A stretch of DNA of 64,000 nucleotides from Phenylobacterium sp. (GCF_013822795.1 NZ_PNLB01000008.1:1-64000), one strand, 5' to 3'; shown: positions 9,677 to 18,128, numbered from the stretch's first letter. Program-made: numbers and translations. Notes: generated by a model from the sequence alone, not told the origin.

Positions 9677-10372
9677 TCAGGCCTTGATGGCGCGCGCTAG
9701 TTGCGTCCCGATCAGCGCATTGCGGCGCGATGCCGGGGTCGCGGCCAGTAGCGCGGGCACAAACCGGTCGATCAGGGCGAACGCCGACGCCGCGTCAGAA
9801 CCCAGCGCCGAGAAGCGCACCAGCACGCCATCGGGGACATAGCCTTCCATCGCGGTCTTCAGGCGCACCGAGCGCTGGTCGCCGGCGCTCTTGGGCAGGT
9901 ACTCGCCCATGCGAGTCCAATAAGTGACGTACTCTATCCGGTCCGCGCCCTTGGCGACGATCCGGCGGACCGGCAGTTCCGCGCCGCCTGGCAGCGCCAT
10001 CTCGCCCGCCCGCACCGACTGCAGCTCAAAGCCCAGCGCCGGGTAGCAGGACTCCGGCCGGTGGAGCTGCAGCAGATCGCTCTGAGTGTCGCCATAGGCG
10101 ATCAACATCATGATCTGCTCGTCGGTCTCCAGGTCGCGATAAATGCGGCTGACCATCTCGCTATACAACGTCGCGGCCAGGCCCTCGGTGTTGGGCTGAA
10201 CCAGGCCGTCGCTGTCTTCCGAAGACCATTGGCCAAAGCGGACCGGAACGATCGCCTCGATCTTGTCGCCCGACTTCACCAAGCTAAGGCGCTGACGCGG
10301 CTTGAGCCCGTAGGAGACCCCGGCGGCGCCCACACAGGCGCCCAGGAACAGCAGTTCGCGACGACCGATCAT
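9677..10372 (-). CDS. EpsI family exosortase-associated protein
   Basis: 231 aa. It has an N-terminal anchor (RRELLFLGACVGAAGVSYGL) and then the EpsI domain with WxxE-type residues and the conserved Cys segment HRPESCYPALGF. EpsI proteins are found beside or fused to exosortases and are needed for exopolysaccharide production in several systems, with no enzymatic activity established. Its ATG overlaps the exosortase stop by 4 bp (ATGA), indicating translational coupling. The combination with a small XrtV accessory-like protein at 41084-41329 points to the V type. Confidence 0.88.
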   Translation of the reverse strand: MIGRRELLFLGACVGAAGVSYGLKPRQRLSLVKSGDKIEAIVPVRFGQWSSEDSDGLVQPNTEGLAATLYSEMVSRIYRDLETDEQIMMLIAYGDTQSDLLQLHRPESCYPALGFELQSVRAGEMALPGGAELPVRRIVAKGADRIEYVTYWTRMGEYLPKSAGDQRSVRLKTAMEGYVPDGVLVRFSALGSDAASAFALIDRFVPALLAATPASRRNALIGTQLARAIKA

Positions 10373-11244
10373 GCCGCCGCTCCCTTCAGCTTCAGCAAGC
10401 GCGACATCAGGTTGTCGACCGCGAAGACCAGCAGCAGGGCCGTGACGAATAGGAAGATGCCGGCCGCCATGTGCAGGAAGCCTTGCGCCACCGCATCGCC
10501 AAAGAAGTAGGTCAGCAGCACCAGCACGACGATCCGGATGATGTTGGCCACGATAGCGATCGGGATCACCAGCGCGACGAGAAACAGCGAGTAGCGCCAG
10601 GACGCGTTGCGCAGCAGGTAGATGTAGAACAGGCTGATGGCCACCAAGCCGGTGATGGAGTTCATGCCCGAGCAGGCGTCCTCCACCAGCAGCTGGTAGT
10701 GACCGATCATCAACGTGACGCCTTCCCGGAACACCGGGATACCAACCGCTTGCAAGCCTTCAGTGGCCGCGAACGAGACGAACAGCTTCAGCGGCGCGGT
10801 GATGCCGTCCATGAACCAGCCTGGCGGCGGCACCAAAAAGCCCAGGTAAAGCAGCGGAAACCAGTTGGTCAGCAGCACCCTCAGGCCAAAACAGGCGTAG
10901 AGCAGCGAAATGCCGACGCCATACAGGCCGATCACCTCGAGGCTGATGAAGTCATAGGCGCGGCCGAAGATGTAAAGCGCCAGCGACGCGGCCATCGCCG
11001 GGATGGTCAGCCAGTCGCTGCCGGGCACCGCCGCAGCCAGCATCTCGTCGCGCTTGCGCCAAAGCAGCCACAGCCCGGTGACCAGCACGATCGGACCGTG
11101 CGCGCCGGATTCCTTCGACCAGACCTGTTCGCCCAAGGTGGCGATGGTCGGGATCGCCAGTAGCGCCATACCCAGCGCGACCACCCAAGCGCCGGTGATC
11201 GCAAACCGGGAACGCGGCGCATTCTCTGTTACTGCAGAGGCCAC
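10369..11244 (-). CDS. xrtV: Exosortase, probably XrtV type
   Basis: 291 aa with about eight hydrophobic segments. The three expected catalytic residues are Cys191 in LVEDACSGMNSITG, Arg237 in ANIIRIVVLV and His258 in GFLHMAAG, all in membrane-proximal positions as in EpsH/archaeosortase transpeptidase-like enzymes. The family cleaves and re-anchors proteins with a C-terminal PEP-CTERM-like tripartite signal and is coupled to exopolysaccharide genes. It starts 3 bp after the stop of the CpsD-like gene and overlaps epsI by 4 bp. The V subtype is inferred from family memory and the accessory protein, not from a profile search. No obvious sorting substrate is in the window. Confidence 0.87.
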   Translation of the reverse strand: MASAVTENAPRSRFAITGAWVVALGMALLAIPTIATLGEQVWSKESGAHGPIVLVTGLWLLWRKRDEMLAAAVPGSDWLTIPAMAASLALYIFGRAYDFISLEVIGLYGVGISLLYACFGLRVLLTNWFPLLYLGFLVPPPGWFMDGITAPLKLFVSFAATEGLQAVGIPVFREGVTLMIGHYQLLVEDACSGMNSITGLVAISLFYIYLLRNASWRYSLFLVALVIPIAIVANIIRIVVLVLLTYFFGDAVAQGFLHMAAGIFLFVTALLLVFAVDNLMSRLLKLKGAAA

Positions 11245-11247
11245 CGA

Positions 11248-11979
11248 TCAGCCTTCGTTCATCACCGTGCCGACGATGCGGGCGCGGTCTTCGTTCAGTT
11301 GAGCGGCCAGGGCCTGCATGTCGCCGATGAAGCTGCGGTTACGCCGGACCACGATCAGGCTGTAACCGATGACAGTGCTGATGCGGCGCGCATCGGCGCA
11401 GCTGTTGGCGGCCGGCGTGTCGATGATCGTCATGTCGAAGTCGCGCAGCTGCTGATCGACCAGGTCCTTGAACCGGTCGCTGGCCAGCAGTTCCTGGGCG
11501 TCCGGGGCCGCGCCGCCGGAGAACATCACCGACAGCTCAGGCAGCACCGAGGATTGGATGACCCCATCCAGCGGCTCGTCCGAACTCAGCGCCTGACGCA
11601 GGCCGATCACCGGCTTGGCCGGACGGATGAGATCCTGGACGGTCGGGCGGCGGAGGTCGGCGTCGATCAGAAGCGTGTTGACGCCGATCTGGGACAGCGC
11701 CACCGCGAGATTGACCGCGGTGAACGTGCACCCCACGCCGATGCTCGGTCCGCAGATCGCCAGGCCCCGGCGGCCGTCGTCGACGTGTTGGGCCATGATG
11801 TGGGTGCGCAGGGTGCGGATGGCCTCGGCCTGCTCGCCATGCGGCGCCGACAGGCTCACGACCGACGGCGCGAAGCTCCAGGCGCTCTCCCCGCCCCCGG
11901 ACAGTCCGGTCTCGCCGATCGAGGCGCCGCCGAGGGGCGCGGCTTCATTGGTCCGAGGCACTTGCGTTTCCTTGCTCAT
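11248..11979 (-). CDS. CpsD/HfsB-like capsular polysaccharide ATPase with altered Walker A
   Basis: 243 aa, resembling the cytoplasmic half of split Wzc systems (BY-kinase/ParA-like P-loop). The order is a flexible N-terminus, the helix EAIRTLRTHIM, then GPSIGVGCT at 77-85, LLIDADLRRP (Walker A') at 103-112, and Walker B-like MTIIDTPAA. The P-loop Lys is Cys84 (codon TGC), so classical ATP hydrolysis or autophosphorylation is doubtful. A C-terminal Tyr cluster, typical of BY-kinases, is also absent. It overlaps the Wzc-like gene by 4 bp (ATGA). It is probably a chain-length or export accessory protein like HfsB of the Caulobacter holdfast system. Confidence 0.82.
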   Translation of the reverse strand: MSKETQVPRTNEAAPLGGASIGETGLSGGGESAWSFAPSVVSLSAPHGEQAEAIRTLRTHIMAQHVDDGRRGLAICGPSIGVGCTFTAVNLAVALSQIGVNTLLIDADLRRPTVQDLIRPAKPVIGLRQALSSDEPLDGVIQSSVLPELSVMFSGGAAPDAQELLASDRFKDLVDQQLRDFDMTIIDTPAANSCADARRISTVIGYSLIVVRRNRSFIGDMQALAAQLNEDRARIVGTVMNEG

Positions 11980-13316
11980 GCGTTCGCGAATTTACGACGC
12001 GCCGGCCCGCGGGCCCCGCCGGTCGGCAGCGAGAAGCCCATAAAGGTGCGCGGCTTGCTCGGCCCGGAGATCACGGCCAGCAGCGGCGCGTCGATCACCG
12101 CGGTGACATCCTCGGCGCCGCGGACGCGGCGGCCGAACAGCTCGATGAGCAGCGACACCAGCACGCCGAAACCAAGGCCGAAGCCAAGCGCGCCGAACAT
12201 GATCAGCGGCATGTTGGGGAAGCTGGGGCTCTGCGGGGTCACGGCGCTGCCAAGCGGAACCAGGTTGGTTTCGCCGACCTCGGCCTCCTGGCGCAGTTCG
12301 GCGGTGCGGGCGGCGGCCTTTTCGAATTGTCCGCGGCGAAGGTCCACCTCGGCCTGCAGCTGGCGCAGGCGCTCGACCTGGTCGCGCTGACCGATGACCT
12401 TGCTCTTCTGGCGCTCCAGGGCGCCGGCGCTGACCGAGTTGGCCCCGGCCATGGCGCCCATCGCCGAGCGTTCCTGCGCAACCTGCTGGGCCATCACGGT
12501 GCGTTGCTGACGCATGGCGATCAAGTCGGGATGGTTCGGCCCCAAAACCCGCGAGGCCTGGGCGATCGAGGCGTCGATTTGGGCCAGTTGCAGCGCCGAA
12601 GCCGACGGGCCGGCGATCACCGGCGCGGCGCCGGCGGCCGACGCCTGGGCCAGGGCGCTCAGCTTGGCGCTTTCGATGTCGGGGCCGCCGTCCTGCAGCA
12701 CGATCCCGGTCTGCTTTTCGTAGGCGGTCTTGGCCGCTTCAGCCGAGATCAGGACCGACTTCGCCTTCAGGGTCTGCGCGTCATACCACTCGGCGGTGCG
12801 GCGGGCGGACTCGCGGCGGAAGGCCAGGCTGGTGTCGATGTAAGACTTGCGCAGCGCGTCGGCGACGGTGCGCGCGGATTCCGGAGAGTTCGAGGTGTAG
12901 CTGATCTCGAGGATGTTGCTGCCCTCGATCAACGAGGCGCCGGTGCCGTCGATGACACGCTGAGCGGCCCAACGACGGAAGTCGCGGTCATCGCCCGGTC
13001 CACGCATATCGTACTGGGTGATCAGGTTGGGGTCGTTCAGCCAGCCAAGGTCTTCGACCACCTGGCCCGCGACCCGGTAGTCCTTGATCAGCTCGATCTG
13101 GGTCTTGGTGTAGGCCCGCGCGAAGCTGGCCGCGGCGGTGACCTGTCCGGTCACAGGGTCGGGCTTCACCAGGTCGAGCATGACCCGCGAATAGGCCGAG
13201 TACCGCGGCGGCACGATCAGCGTGACGATGAACGCGCCAAGCACGCAGCTGACCGTCGCAGCGACGGTCACCCAACGCCGCGCCCAGAGGATTCTGAGGA
13301 ACTGGATGATGCTCAT
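11976..13316 (-). CDS. Wzc/GumC-like polysaccharide chain-length determinant protein
   Basis: 446 aa. TM1 is at ~15-35 (VTVAATVSCVLGAFIVTLIV), followed by the Wzz domain, a long periplasmic coiled-coil part rich in Ala/Gln/Arg (residues ~170-360), a Pro-rich segment (SPSFPNMPLIM) and TM2 at ~375-395, then a short cytoplasmic tail. There is no kinase domain; that part is the separate CpsD-like gene, which overlaps by 4 bp. The family forms the inner-membrane co-polymerase that controls chain length and contacts the Wza channel. It starts 27 bp after the export-protein gene. Confidence 0.88.
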   Translation of the reverse strand: MSIIQFLRILWARRWVTVAATVSCVLGAFIVTLIVPPRYSAYSRVMLDLVKPDPVTGQVTAAASFARAYTKTQIELIKDYRVAGQVVEDLGWLNDPNLITQYDMRGPGDDRDFRRWAAQRVIDGTGASLIEGSNILEISYTSNSPESARTVADALRKSYIDTSLAFRRESARRTAEWYDAQTLKAKSVLISAEAAKTAYEKQTGIVLQDGGPDIESAKLSALAQASAAGAAPVIAGPSASALQLAQIDASIAQASRVLGPNHPDLIAMRQQRTVMAQQVAQERSAMGAMAGANSVSAGALERQKSKVIGQRDQVERLRQLQAEVDLRRGQFEKAAARTAELRQEAEVGETNLVPLGSAVTPQSPSFPNMPLIMFGALGFGLGFGVLVSLLIELFGRRVRGAEDVTAVIDAPLLAVISGPSKPRTFMGFSLPTGGARGPARRKFANA

Positions 13317-13343
13317 TGCCTGTCTCCGGCCCCCAAAGCCGTC

Positions 13344-14201
13344 TTAGAACAAACGCTCGCCGATGACGATCACGTCGCCCGGCTCAACCTTGTCGTCGAG
13401 ATTGACCTTCAACTTCGTGCCGGCGCGGGTCACCTGCAGGCGCCGATCCGAACCGGCGGGGCCAAGGCCGCCGGCCTTGGCGATCGCCAGGCGATAGGTC
13501 AGGCCCGTGGCCACGGCATAGGAGCCGGGCGAATTGACTTGGCCGCTGATGTAGAAGAGCTCGGCCTGCGGGGCGAAGATCTTGTCGCCGGCCCCGACCA
13601 CCGGATCCTGCGACGGGTCGCCGGTCGCCAGGTCCTTGATCAGCAGGCGCTTCTCGGCGCTGCCGTCGGCCGGCCGCAGGACAATGTAGTCCGCGCCGCT
13701 GGCGTTGACGCCGCCGACCCGCGCCAGGATTTCCGACAGGCGGTAAGAGCGGTTGACGGTGACCAGGCCCGGCGAGTTGACCGCGCCCAGCACCGTGACA
13801 TAGCGGCTCGAATACGAGACTACCTCGACGTTGACGATCGGACTGGCGAAGTAACCGCCAGCCTGCAACGCACCGCGAACCTGCTCGCTGAGCGCCCGGG
13901 CCGTGCGGTCGCCGGCGGCGATGCGGCCGATCAGCGGCAGCTGGATGGTGCCGTCGGCCCCGATCCGCGCCCGGGTCTTGAAGTCCGCCCGGCCGAGCAC
14001 CTCGACATCGACGACGTCGTCAGGGCCCAGGATATAGTCGGGCGACGGCGCCGGCTGCGCATCGACGGCGGCCGTCGACGGGGCGACCGCCGGAGCCATC
14101 GCCGGACCTGCCGTGGGGCTGGTCGTCTGCGCCAGAGCGCTCAGCGGCACGGCGAGAGCGGCCCCGAGGGTGACGATCAGTTTGGGCAGGCTATTGCGCA
14201 T
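13344..14201 (-). CDS. Polysaccharide export protein (Wza/HfsD-like, SLBB domains)
   Basis: 285 aa with a classical signal peptide (residues 1-24, LIVTLGAALAVPLSALA) but no lipobox Cys. The Poly_export domain begins near YILGPDDVVDVEVLG (~55) and is followed by two SLBB ligand-binding beta-grasp repeats (VTVLGAVNSPGLV and YISGQVNSPGSYAV). Such proteins form the periplasmic and outer-membrane part of the Wza export channel. The absence of a lipid anchor and of a C-terminal amphipathic barrel helix suggests another outer-membrane component is needed. The beta-barrel gene 18 bp upstream in the operon is a candidate. Confidence 0.88.
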   Translation of the reverse strand: MRNSLPKLIVTLGAALAVPLSALAQTTSPTAGPAMAPAVAPSTAAVDAQPAPSPDYILGPDDVVDVEVLGRADFKTRARIGADGTIQLPLIGRIAAGDRTARALSEQVRGALQAGGYFASPIVNVEVVSYSSRYVTVLGAVNSPGLVTVNRSYRLSEILARVGGVNASGADYIVLRPADGSAEKRLLIKDLATGDPSQDPVVGAGDKIFAPQAELFYISGQVNSPGSYAVATGLTYRLAIAKAGGLGPAGSDRRLQVTRAGTKLKVNLDDKVEPGDVIVIGERLF

Positions 14202-14219
14202 GGTCAGGCCTCAGTCCGA

Positions 14220-15407
14220 TTAAAACGCGACCCCCGCCGACAGGGCGACGACAGTCCGATCATAGGTGTACTGCGGGGCGTTGGCGTCCCGATCCTCGTA
14301 ACGCGCGTTCAGGGTCCAACGGATCCGCTCGCTTTGCGCAAACGTAACGCCCCCGAACACGGCGTAGCTCTGAGAATCCGTCAGCACCGGGAAGATGGCC
14401 GCGAATGAGCCATCCGTTTCGGAGTCCACGAACTCAGTGCCGAGCGACAGTGCAATTCGCGAGCCAAGATCATAGTTGCCCGAGATCCGGTAGTTGGTGT
14501 CGATCGTGTAGAGGCCGCCGATGCTGCTCGCCGGCTGGACCGCGCGCGCCATGCTGAACTCCACGCGCGCCCGCGTCGTCGGGCGGTAGGCCAATTGGAC
14601 GCTCCAGGTCGAACCTTCGAAATCGCTGTCCTGCACCAGGCTGTCGGTCTCGACGGTGGTGTAGCCATAGCTGATCACGCCCTGCAGGCGGCTGCTGATC
14701 CGGCGCTCGAAGGACACCCCGAGGGTCGTGGTCTCATAGCCGCTGGCCGAGGTCGGCAGGAGGCGGTTCGGGTAATCGGTGTCGGAATAGCCGGCATAGA
14801 CCGTCAGCGTTCCCAAAGCGGGACGCGAATAGGTCACGCCGACCGTGCCGTCCCAGGTCTCTGAGTCATTCTGGAACACGACGGCGTTGCTGTTCTCGGA
14901 CCAGATCTTGTGGGCCGCCGCCGTAATGCCGAGGCCGGTGCCCCGGGTGCACGAGACCGTCGCCCCGAGCGAGCTGCTGTCGATGGCGTTTTGCGAGTCC
15001 ACCAGGGAGACGGTCTGCGTGTTGGCCTGACCGTGATGGAACGTCCCGCCGAGTTGTCCCTGGCACGGACCGAAGCGCAGGTTGGCCCCGCCTTCAAAAT
15101 CCAGGTTCTCGGTGTCGAGCTGGGTGTTCTTGTCGTGGAAGTCGTAGCCCACGCTGCCGCGCAGATAGAGCGATTGGCGGCTGACCGGCAGCAGCACGTC
15201 GGCCGTCACAGCGGGACTGAAGATGGTGTCCTCGCGCGTAATGCCGCGGAGCGCCGCGGTCGCCGCGTCCGAACGTGAAACGTTGCTGTCGTGCACGACC
15301 GTCGCTTGGACGCCGAAATTGATGCTTCGCGTCTCCTGAGCCAGCGCCGGCGTGGTCAACGCCGCAACGCCAAGCAAACCACCGCAGACGATCTTTCCGT
15401 AATGCAT
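14220..15407 (-). CDS. Outer-membrane beta-barrel protein of the exopolysaccharide operon
   Basis: 395 aa from the ATG at 15407, chosen because it is preceded by a G-rich ribosome site and begins a clean signal peptide (MHYGKIVCGGLLGVAALTTPALA); the open frame extends 29 codons further. The rest is a series of alternating beta-strands ending in ...VALSAGVAF with terminal Phe, as in transmembrane barrels of 16-18 strands. It is the first gene of the export operon (barrel, Wza, Wzc, CpsD, exosortase, EpsI). By position it may be the outer-membrane pore for the polymer, as proposed for barrel proteins in other Wza-without-helix systems; that is inference. Confidence 0.75.
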   Translation of the reverse strand: MHYGKIVCGGLLGVAALTTPALAQETRSINFGVQATVVHDSNVSRSDAATAALRGITREDTIFSPAVTADVLLPVSRQSLYLRGSVGYDFHDKNTQLDTENLDFEGGANLRFGPCQGQLGGTFHHGQANTQTVSLVDSQNAIDSSSLGATVSCTRGTGLGITAAAHKIWSENSNAVVFQNDSETWDGTVGVTYSRPALGTLTVYAGYSDTDYPNRLLPTSASGYETTTLGVSFERRISSRLQGVISYGYTTVETDSLVQDSDFEGSTWSVQLAYRPTTRARVEFSMARAVQPASSIGGLYTIDTNYRISGNYDLGSRIALSLGTEFVDSETDGSFAAIFPVLTDSQSYAVFGGVTFAQSERIRWTLNARYEDRDANAPQYTYDRTVVALSAGVAF

Positions 15408-15541
15408 GCGCGTGCCCCCCAATTCGTAACGCCTTCTGACAGGCCCGAAGCCCATCAGAGAGATAGCGCCCGCGATTTGCGCGTGCACCAACAAAGTAGG
15501 CTGAAGTTTGTGAACAATCTGCTGATGAGCAGTTCGGTTAA

Positions 15542-15775
15542 CTAACGCTTCCCAGTGAGCGTCCGGTGAACCCCACCTGGTGAGCCGTCACTGGCGCCGC
15601 GCGCCTTCAGGCGCCGGGCCTCCGACACCTCCAGGCCGCCATACCTGGCCTTCCACTTGTAAAAAGTCGGCGAGCTGAGCCCGCGCTTGCGGCACAGGTC
15701 CGCCACCGGCATGCCCGCCTCCTGCTCGCGCAGGATCCCGATGATCTGCTCTTCCGTGAACCTTGATCGCTTCAT
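15542..15775 (-). pseudogene. IS3-family transposase OrfA, truncated
   Basis: The ATG at 15775 starts MKRSRFTEEQIIGILREQEA, the standard N-terminus of IS3-family OrfA with its HTH (residues ~5-45, PVADLCRKRGLSSPTFYKWK). After VSEARRLKARG the sequence departs from the family: the leucine-zipper part is missing and the frame runs out to a chance stop at 15542 just beyond the inverted repeat. It cannot code a full transposase, and no OrfB is present. Confidence 0.85.
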
Positions 15776-15850
15776 TCGTCCGTCCTTTGGTCGGGCGGAC
15801 TCTAGTTATTTCTGGCTGAGTTTCAGGGGTCACGTCACCGGACGCTCACT
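15554..15850 (-). mobile_element. Internally deleted IS3-family element (MITE-like), 297 bp
   Basis: A perfect 16-bp inverted repeat marks both ends: AGTGAGCGTCCGGTGA at 15554-15569 and its reverse complement at 15835-15850. Inside the right end the sequence continues with GTGACCCCTGAAAC (minus strand), a typical IS3-family end, and leads to the truncated orfA. No target duplication is visible (CCC against CGA). The intact ends with a gutted centre mean it could only move with a transposase supplied elsewhere. Confidence 0.72.
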
Positions 15851-15955
15851 CGAGGTCGAGGTTGCTCACGTAAGCAAAATTTACTAGCGGTGCTGTGTGT
15901 CGTGGCACATCATTTGCTTAGTCTGAATCCGGTGTCCAGCACGGAGCTGTTCCGG

Positions 15956-15995
15956 ATAGAGGACGATGTTTGAGTATAGAGGGCGATGTTTGGAT
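15956..15995 (+). repeat. 20-bp imperfect tandem duplication
   Basis: ATAGAGGACGATGTTTGAGT (15956-15975) is repeated as ATAGAGGGCGATGTTTGGAT (15976-15995), with 17 of 20 bases identical. Because 20 is not a multiple of three, the duplication shifts the reading frame of the acetyltransferase, consistent with replication slippage. Confidence 0.8.
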
Positions 15996-16293
15996 TGGGC
16001 ACAATGCAATCATTCTGCCAGGTTGTCGGCACATTGGACGCGGCGCGGTGATTGGCGCCGGTGCGATCGTCACCCATGATGTCGCCTCCTATTCGATTGT
16101 TGTCGGCAATCCGGCGCGAAAGTTACGAGACCGGTTCGAACCGGCGTTGGTCGAAGCCATCGAGGCGACGAAGTGGTGGGAGCTAAGTATCCACGAACTG
16201 CGAGAATTGATCGTCCGTGACAGTGAGATTGAGTTCGCCCCAACGGCGGCCAACGTCGGTGCTTGGCAGAATGACCACCGCGCTTTGGGTTAA
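15956..16293 (+). pseudogene. Hexapeptide acetyltransferase fragment, 5' part disrupted
   Basis: An ATG-less C-terminal part reads [16 protein letters not shown], then [33 protein letters not shown] and ATKWWEL, the second half of a CatB-like O-acetyltransferase. The nominal start (TTG at 15970) lies inside a 20-bp tandem duplication that breaks the frame. Upstream, ELFRIEDDV is followed by a stop. No N-terminal half is recognisable between the IS remnant and this point. It retains the beta-helix coils that the copy at 6366-6879 has lost. The product is probably non-functional. It ends 18 bp before the first glycosyltransferase. Confidence 0.75.
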
Positions 16294-16311
16294 GGGGGGC
16301 GGTCCGATACA

Positions 16312-17202
16312 ATGAGTATGCCGCCAATGAACAGCGCCCCCAAGGTCAGTGTGATTATACCACACTACAGCGACCTAGAACGGTTGGATATTTGTCTGGA
16401 TGCGCTTCGACACCAGACTCTTTCAAGTGACTTCGAGATCATTGTTGCGGACAACGGCTCGCCAGAAGGTCCCGACGCCATTCGCGCAGTCATATGCGAG
16501 CGCGCGAGACTTGTTGTGGTGAGTGAGAAGGGGGCCGGACCTGCCCGAAACGGCGGAGTGGGGGCGTCAACTGCTCCCATTCTCGCCTTTACCGATTCTG
16601 ATTGTGTTCCCGAGCCAGGATGGCTCGAAGCGGGCCTCGAGGCGCTCGAACGCTGCGATTTCGTGGGGGGGCGCGTGTGTGTGCTGGTTGAGGACCTTCA
16701 GCGCATGACAGGGAGCGAAGCCTTCGAAAGAGTTTTCGCATTCGACTTCAAGTCTTACATCACGCGTAAAGGGTTCACTGGCGCGGGAAATCTGTTCTGC
16801 AGGCGCGAGATGTTTGACCATGTCGGCGGCTTTGGCGTGGGCGTTTCGGAAGATATCGAGTGGTCTCATCGCGCGCGGAGTATGGGTTACCGCTTGGCGT
16901 ACGCTCCGCAAGCCGTAGTCGGCCATCCAGCGCGCCATAACTGGAGCGCGCTCTGGTTAAAGTGGCGGCGCGTGAATCTAGAAACCTATGGCCTTTATCG
17001 CGAGCGGCAGTTTGGTAAGTTGCTGTGGCTCCTCCGGAGCTTGGCGCTACCGCTCTCAGCCGTGGTGCACACACCAAGGATATTCTTAAGCGATCAGCTG
17101 ACTTCCTTTGAACAGCGCGGCCGTGCAGTCGGCACGTTGTTCAAGCTCCGGAGCTGGCGCGCTTGGCACGCCATATCTCTATTGGCTCGCACACGTTCAT
17201 GA
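16312..17202 (+). CDS. Family 2 glycosyltransferase
   Basis: 296 aa. It begins with the GT-A fold signature KVSVIIPHYSDLERLDICL, followed by FEIIVADNGSPEG and the D-x-D-like TDSDCVPEP at ~95-103. Later motifs are GAGNLFCRREMFDHVGGF and EDIEWSHRARSMGYRLAY, both typical of GT2 enzymes. A C-terminal amphipathic or hydrophobic patch may sit at the membrane. It would transfer one sugar to the lipid-linked repeat unit. Codon use is clearly less GC-rich than in neighbours, and the gene lies between two IS3 remnants, which suggests acquisition by transfer. It is coupled to the next gene by an ATGA overlap. Confidence 0.88.
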   Translation: MSMPPMNSAPKVSVIIPHYSDLERLDICLDALRHQTLSSDFEIIVADNGSPEGPDAIRAVICERARLVVVSEKGAGPARNGGVGASTAPILAFTDSDCVPEPGWLEAGLEALERCDFVGGRVCVLVEDLQRMTGSEAFERVFAFDFKSYITRKGFTGAGNLFCRREMFDHVGGFGVGVSEDIEWSHRARSMGYRLAYAPQAVVGHPARHNWSALWLKWRRVNLETYGLYRERQFGKLLWLLRSLALPLSAVVHTPRIFLSDQLTSFEQRGRAVGTLFKLRSWRAWHAISLLARTRS

Positions 17203-18128
17203 ACACGCACGTAGCAATTTGCATTGTCGCCTTTCAGAACGCGGAGGACATAAGGAGATGCCTCCGGGCGGTTGAGCAATCCTCGCATACTGCATTCGAG
17301 GTGATAATTTGCGAGAACGGCGGGCCCATAGCCTTTGAGCAGCTCAAGGCCTCACTCCCGGAAAAGCTGCGGGGCGGGCAGCCGGTCGAGGTGATTTTAG
17401 CGGAACGAAATTTGGGTTTTGCAGGTGGCGTGAACATCTGCATCTCAGCGACGCCCGATGCCGACGCATGGTGGATCCTAAACCCGGATACTCAACCGGA
17501 TCCCACAGCCCTTGAGCTCAAGGTGGAGCGGCTTGGGCGCGGCGACTGCGATGCCGTCGGGGGGACAGTCTATCTTCCCGATGGGCGGGTGCAGTCGTTC
17601 GGCGGCAGATGGCGAGGATGGATGGCGCGGGCCGAATCCATCGGCCACGGTAGCCCAACATCCGCCAAGCCAGATCCACGCCGAATCGAGAAGGAACAAA
17701 ATTATCTGAGCGGCGCGTCGATGCTTGTTAGTAGGCGGTTCCTTGAAGTTGCCGGCCGCATGCGCGAGGAGTATTTTCTATACTGCGAAGAAGTGGAGTG
17801 GTGCTTACGCGCTGTAAGGCGTGGCCTTCGTCTTGGATATGCGGAGGGCGCCATGGTTCTTCATTATGCGGGATCTACTACAGGTTCATACGAGCAAATT
17901 CGGAAGAGGCCTAGAACGCCAATATACCTAAACGAACGCAACAAGATGCTAACAACGCGCGACATGTATCCGTTATTATTGCCGGTCGCCGCGATTTCCT
18001 CGTTGGCGCTCATTTTCCTACACTTTGGTCGGCGTGCTGCTTGGCGTCAGGTGGCTTATGGACTGGCTGGTTGGGGCGCCGGGTTAGCAAATGCGCGCGG
18101 CGTTCCGCACTTTTTGCAGAGAACCTAA
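17199..18128 (+). CDS. Family 2 glycosyltransferase, rhamnosyltransferase-like
   Basis: 309 aa from the ATG at 17199, which overlaps the previous stop by 4 bp (ATGA); an upstream in-frame start at 17163 is less likely. Motifs are CIVAFQNAEDIRRCLRAV, VIICENGG, NLGFAGGVN and WILNPDTQPD (the D-x-D region), then NYLSGASMLVSRRFLEV and YCEEVEWCLRAVRRG. This pattern matches the rhamnosyl-transferase branch of GT2. A hydrophobic C-terminal segment (~265-285) may anchor it. Base composition is low in GC, as in its partner. The rml genes in the locus make dTDP-rhamnose a plausible donor. Confidence 0.85.
   Translation: MNTHVAICIVAFQNAEDIRRCLRAVEQSSHTAFEVIICENGGPIAFEQLKASLPEKLRGGQPVEVILAERNLGFAGGVNICISATPDADAWWILNPDTQPDPTALELKVERLGRGDCDAVGGTVYLPDGRVQSFGGRWRGWMARAESIGHGSPTSAKPDPRRIEKEQNYLSGASMLVSRRFLEVAGRMREEYFLYCEEVEWCLRAVRRGLRLGYAEGAMVLHYAGSTTGSYEQIRKRPRTPIYLNERNKMLTTRDMYPLLLPVAAISSLALIFLHFGRRAAWRQVAYGLAGWGAGLANARGVPHFLQRT

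Noticed and set aside
12327..14408. 693-aa plus-strand open frame over the Wzc and Wza genes
   Set aside because: It spans two well-supported minus-strand genes and has the low-complexity composition of an antisense shadow.
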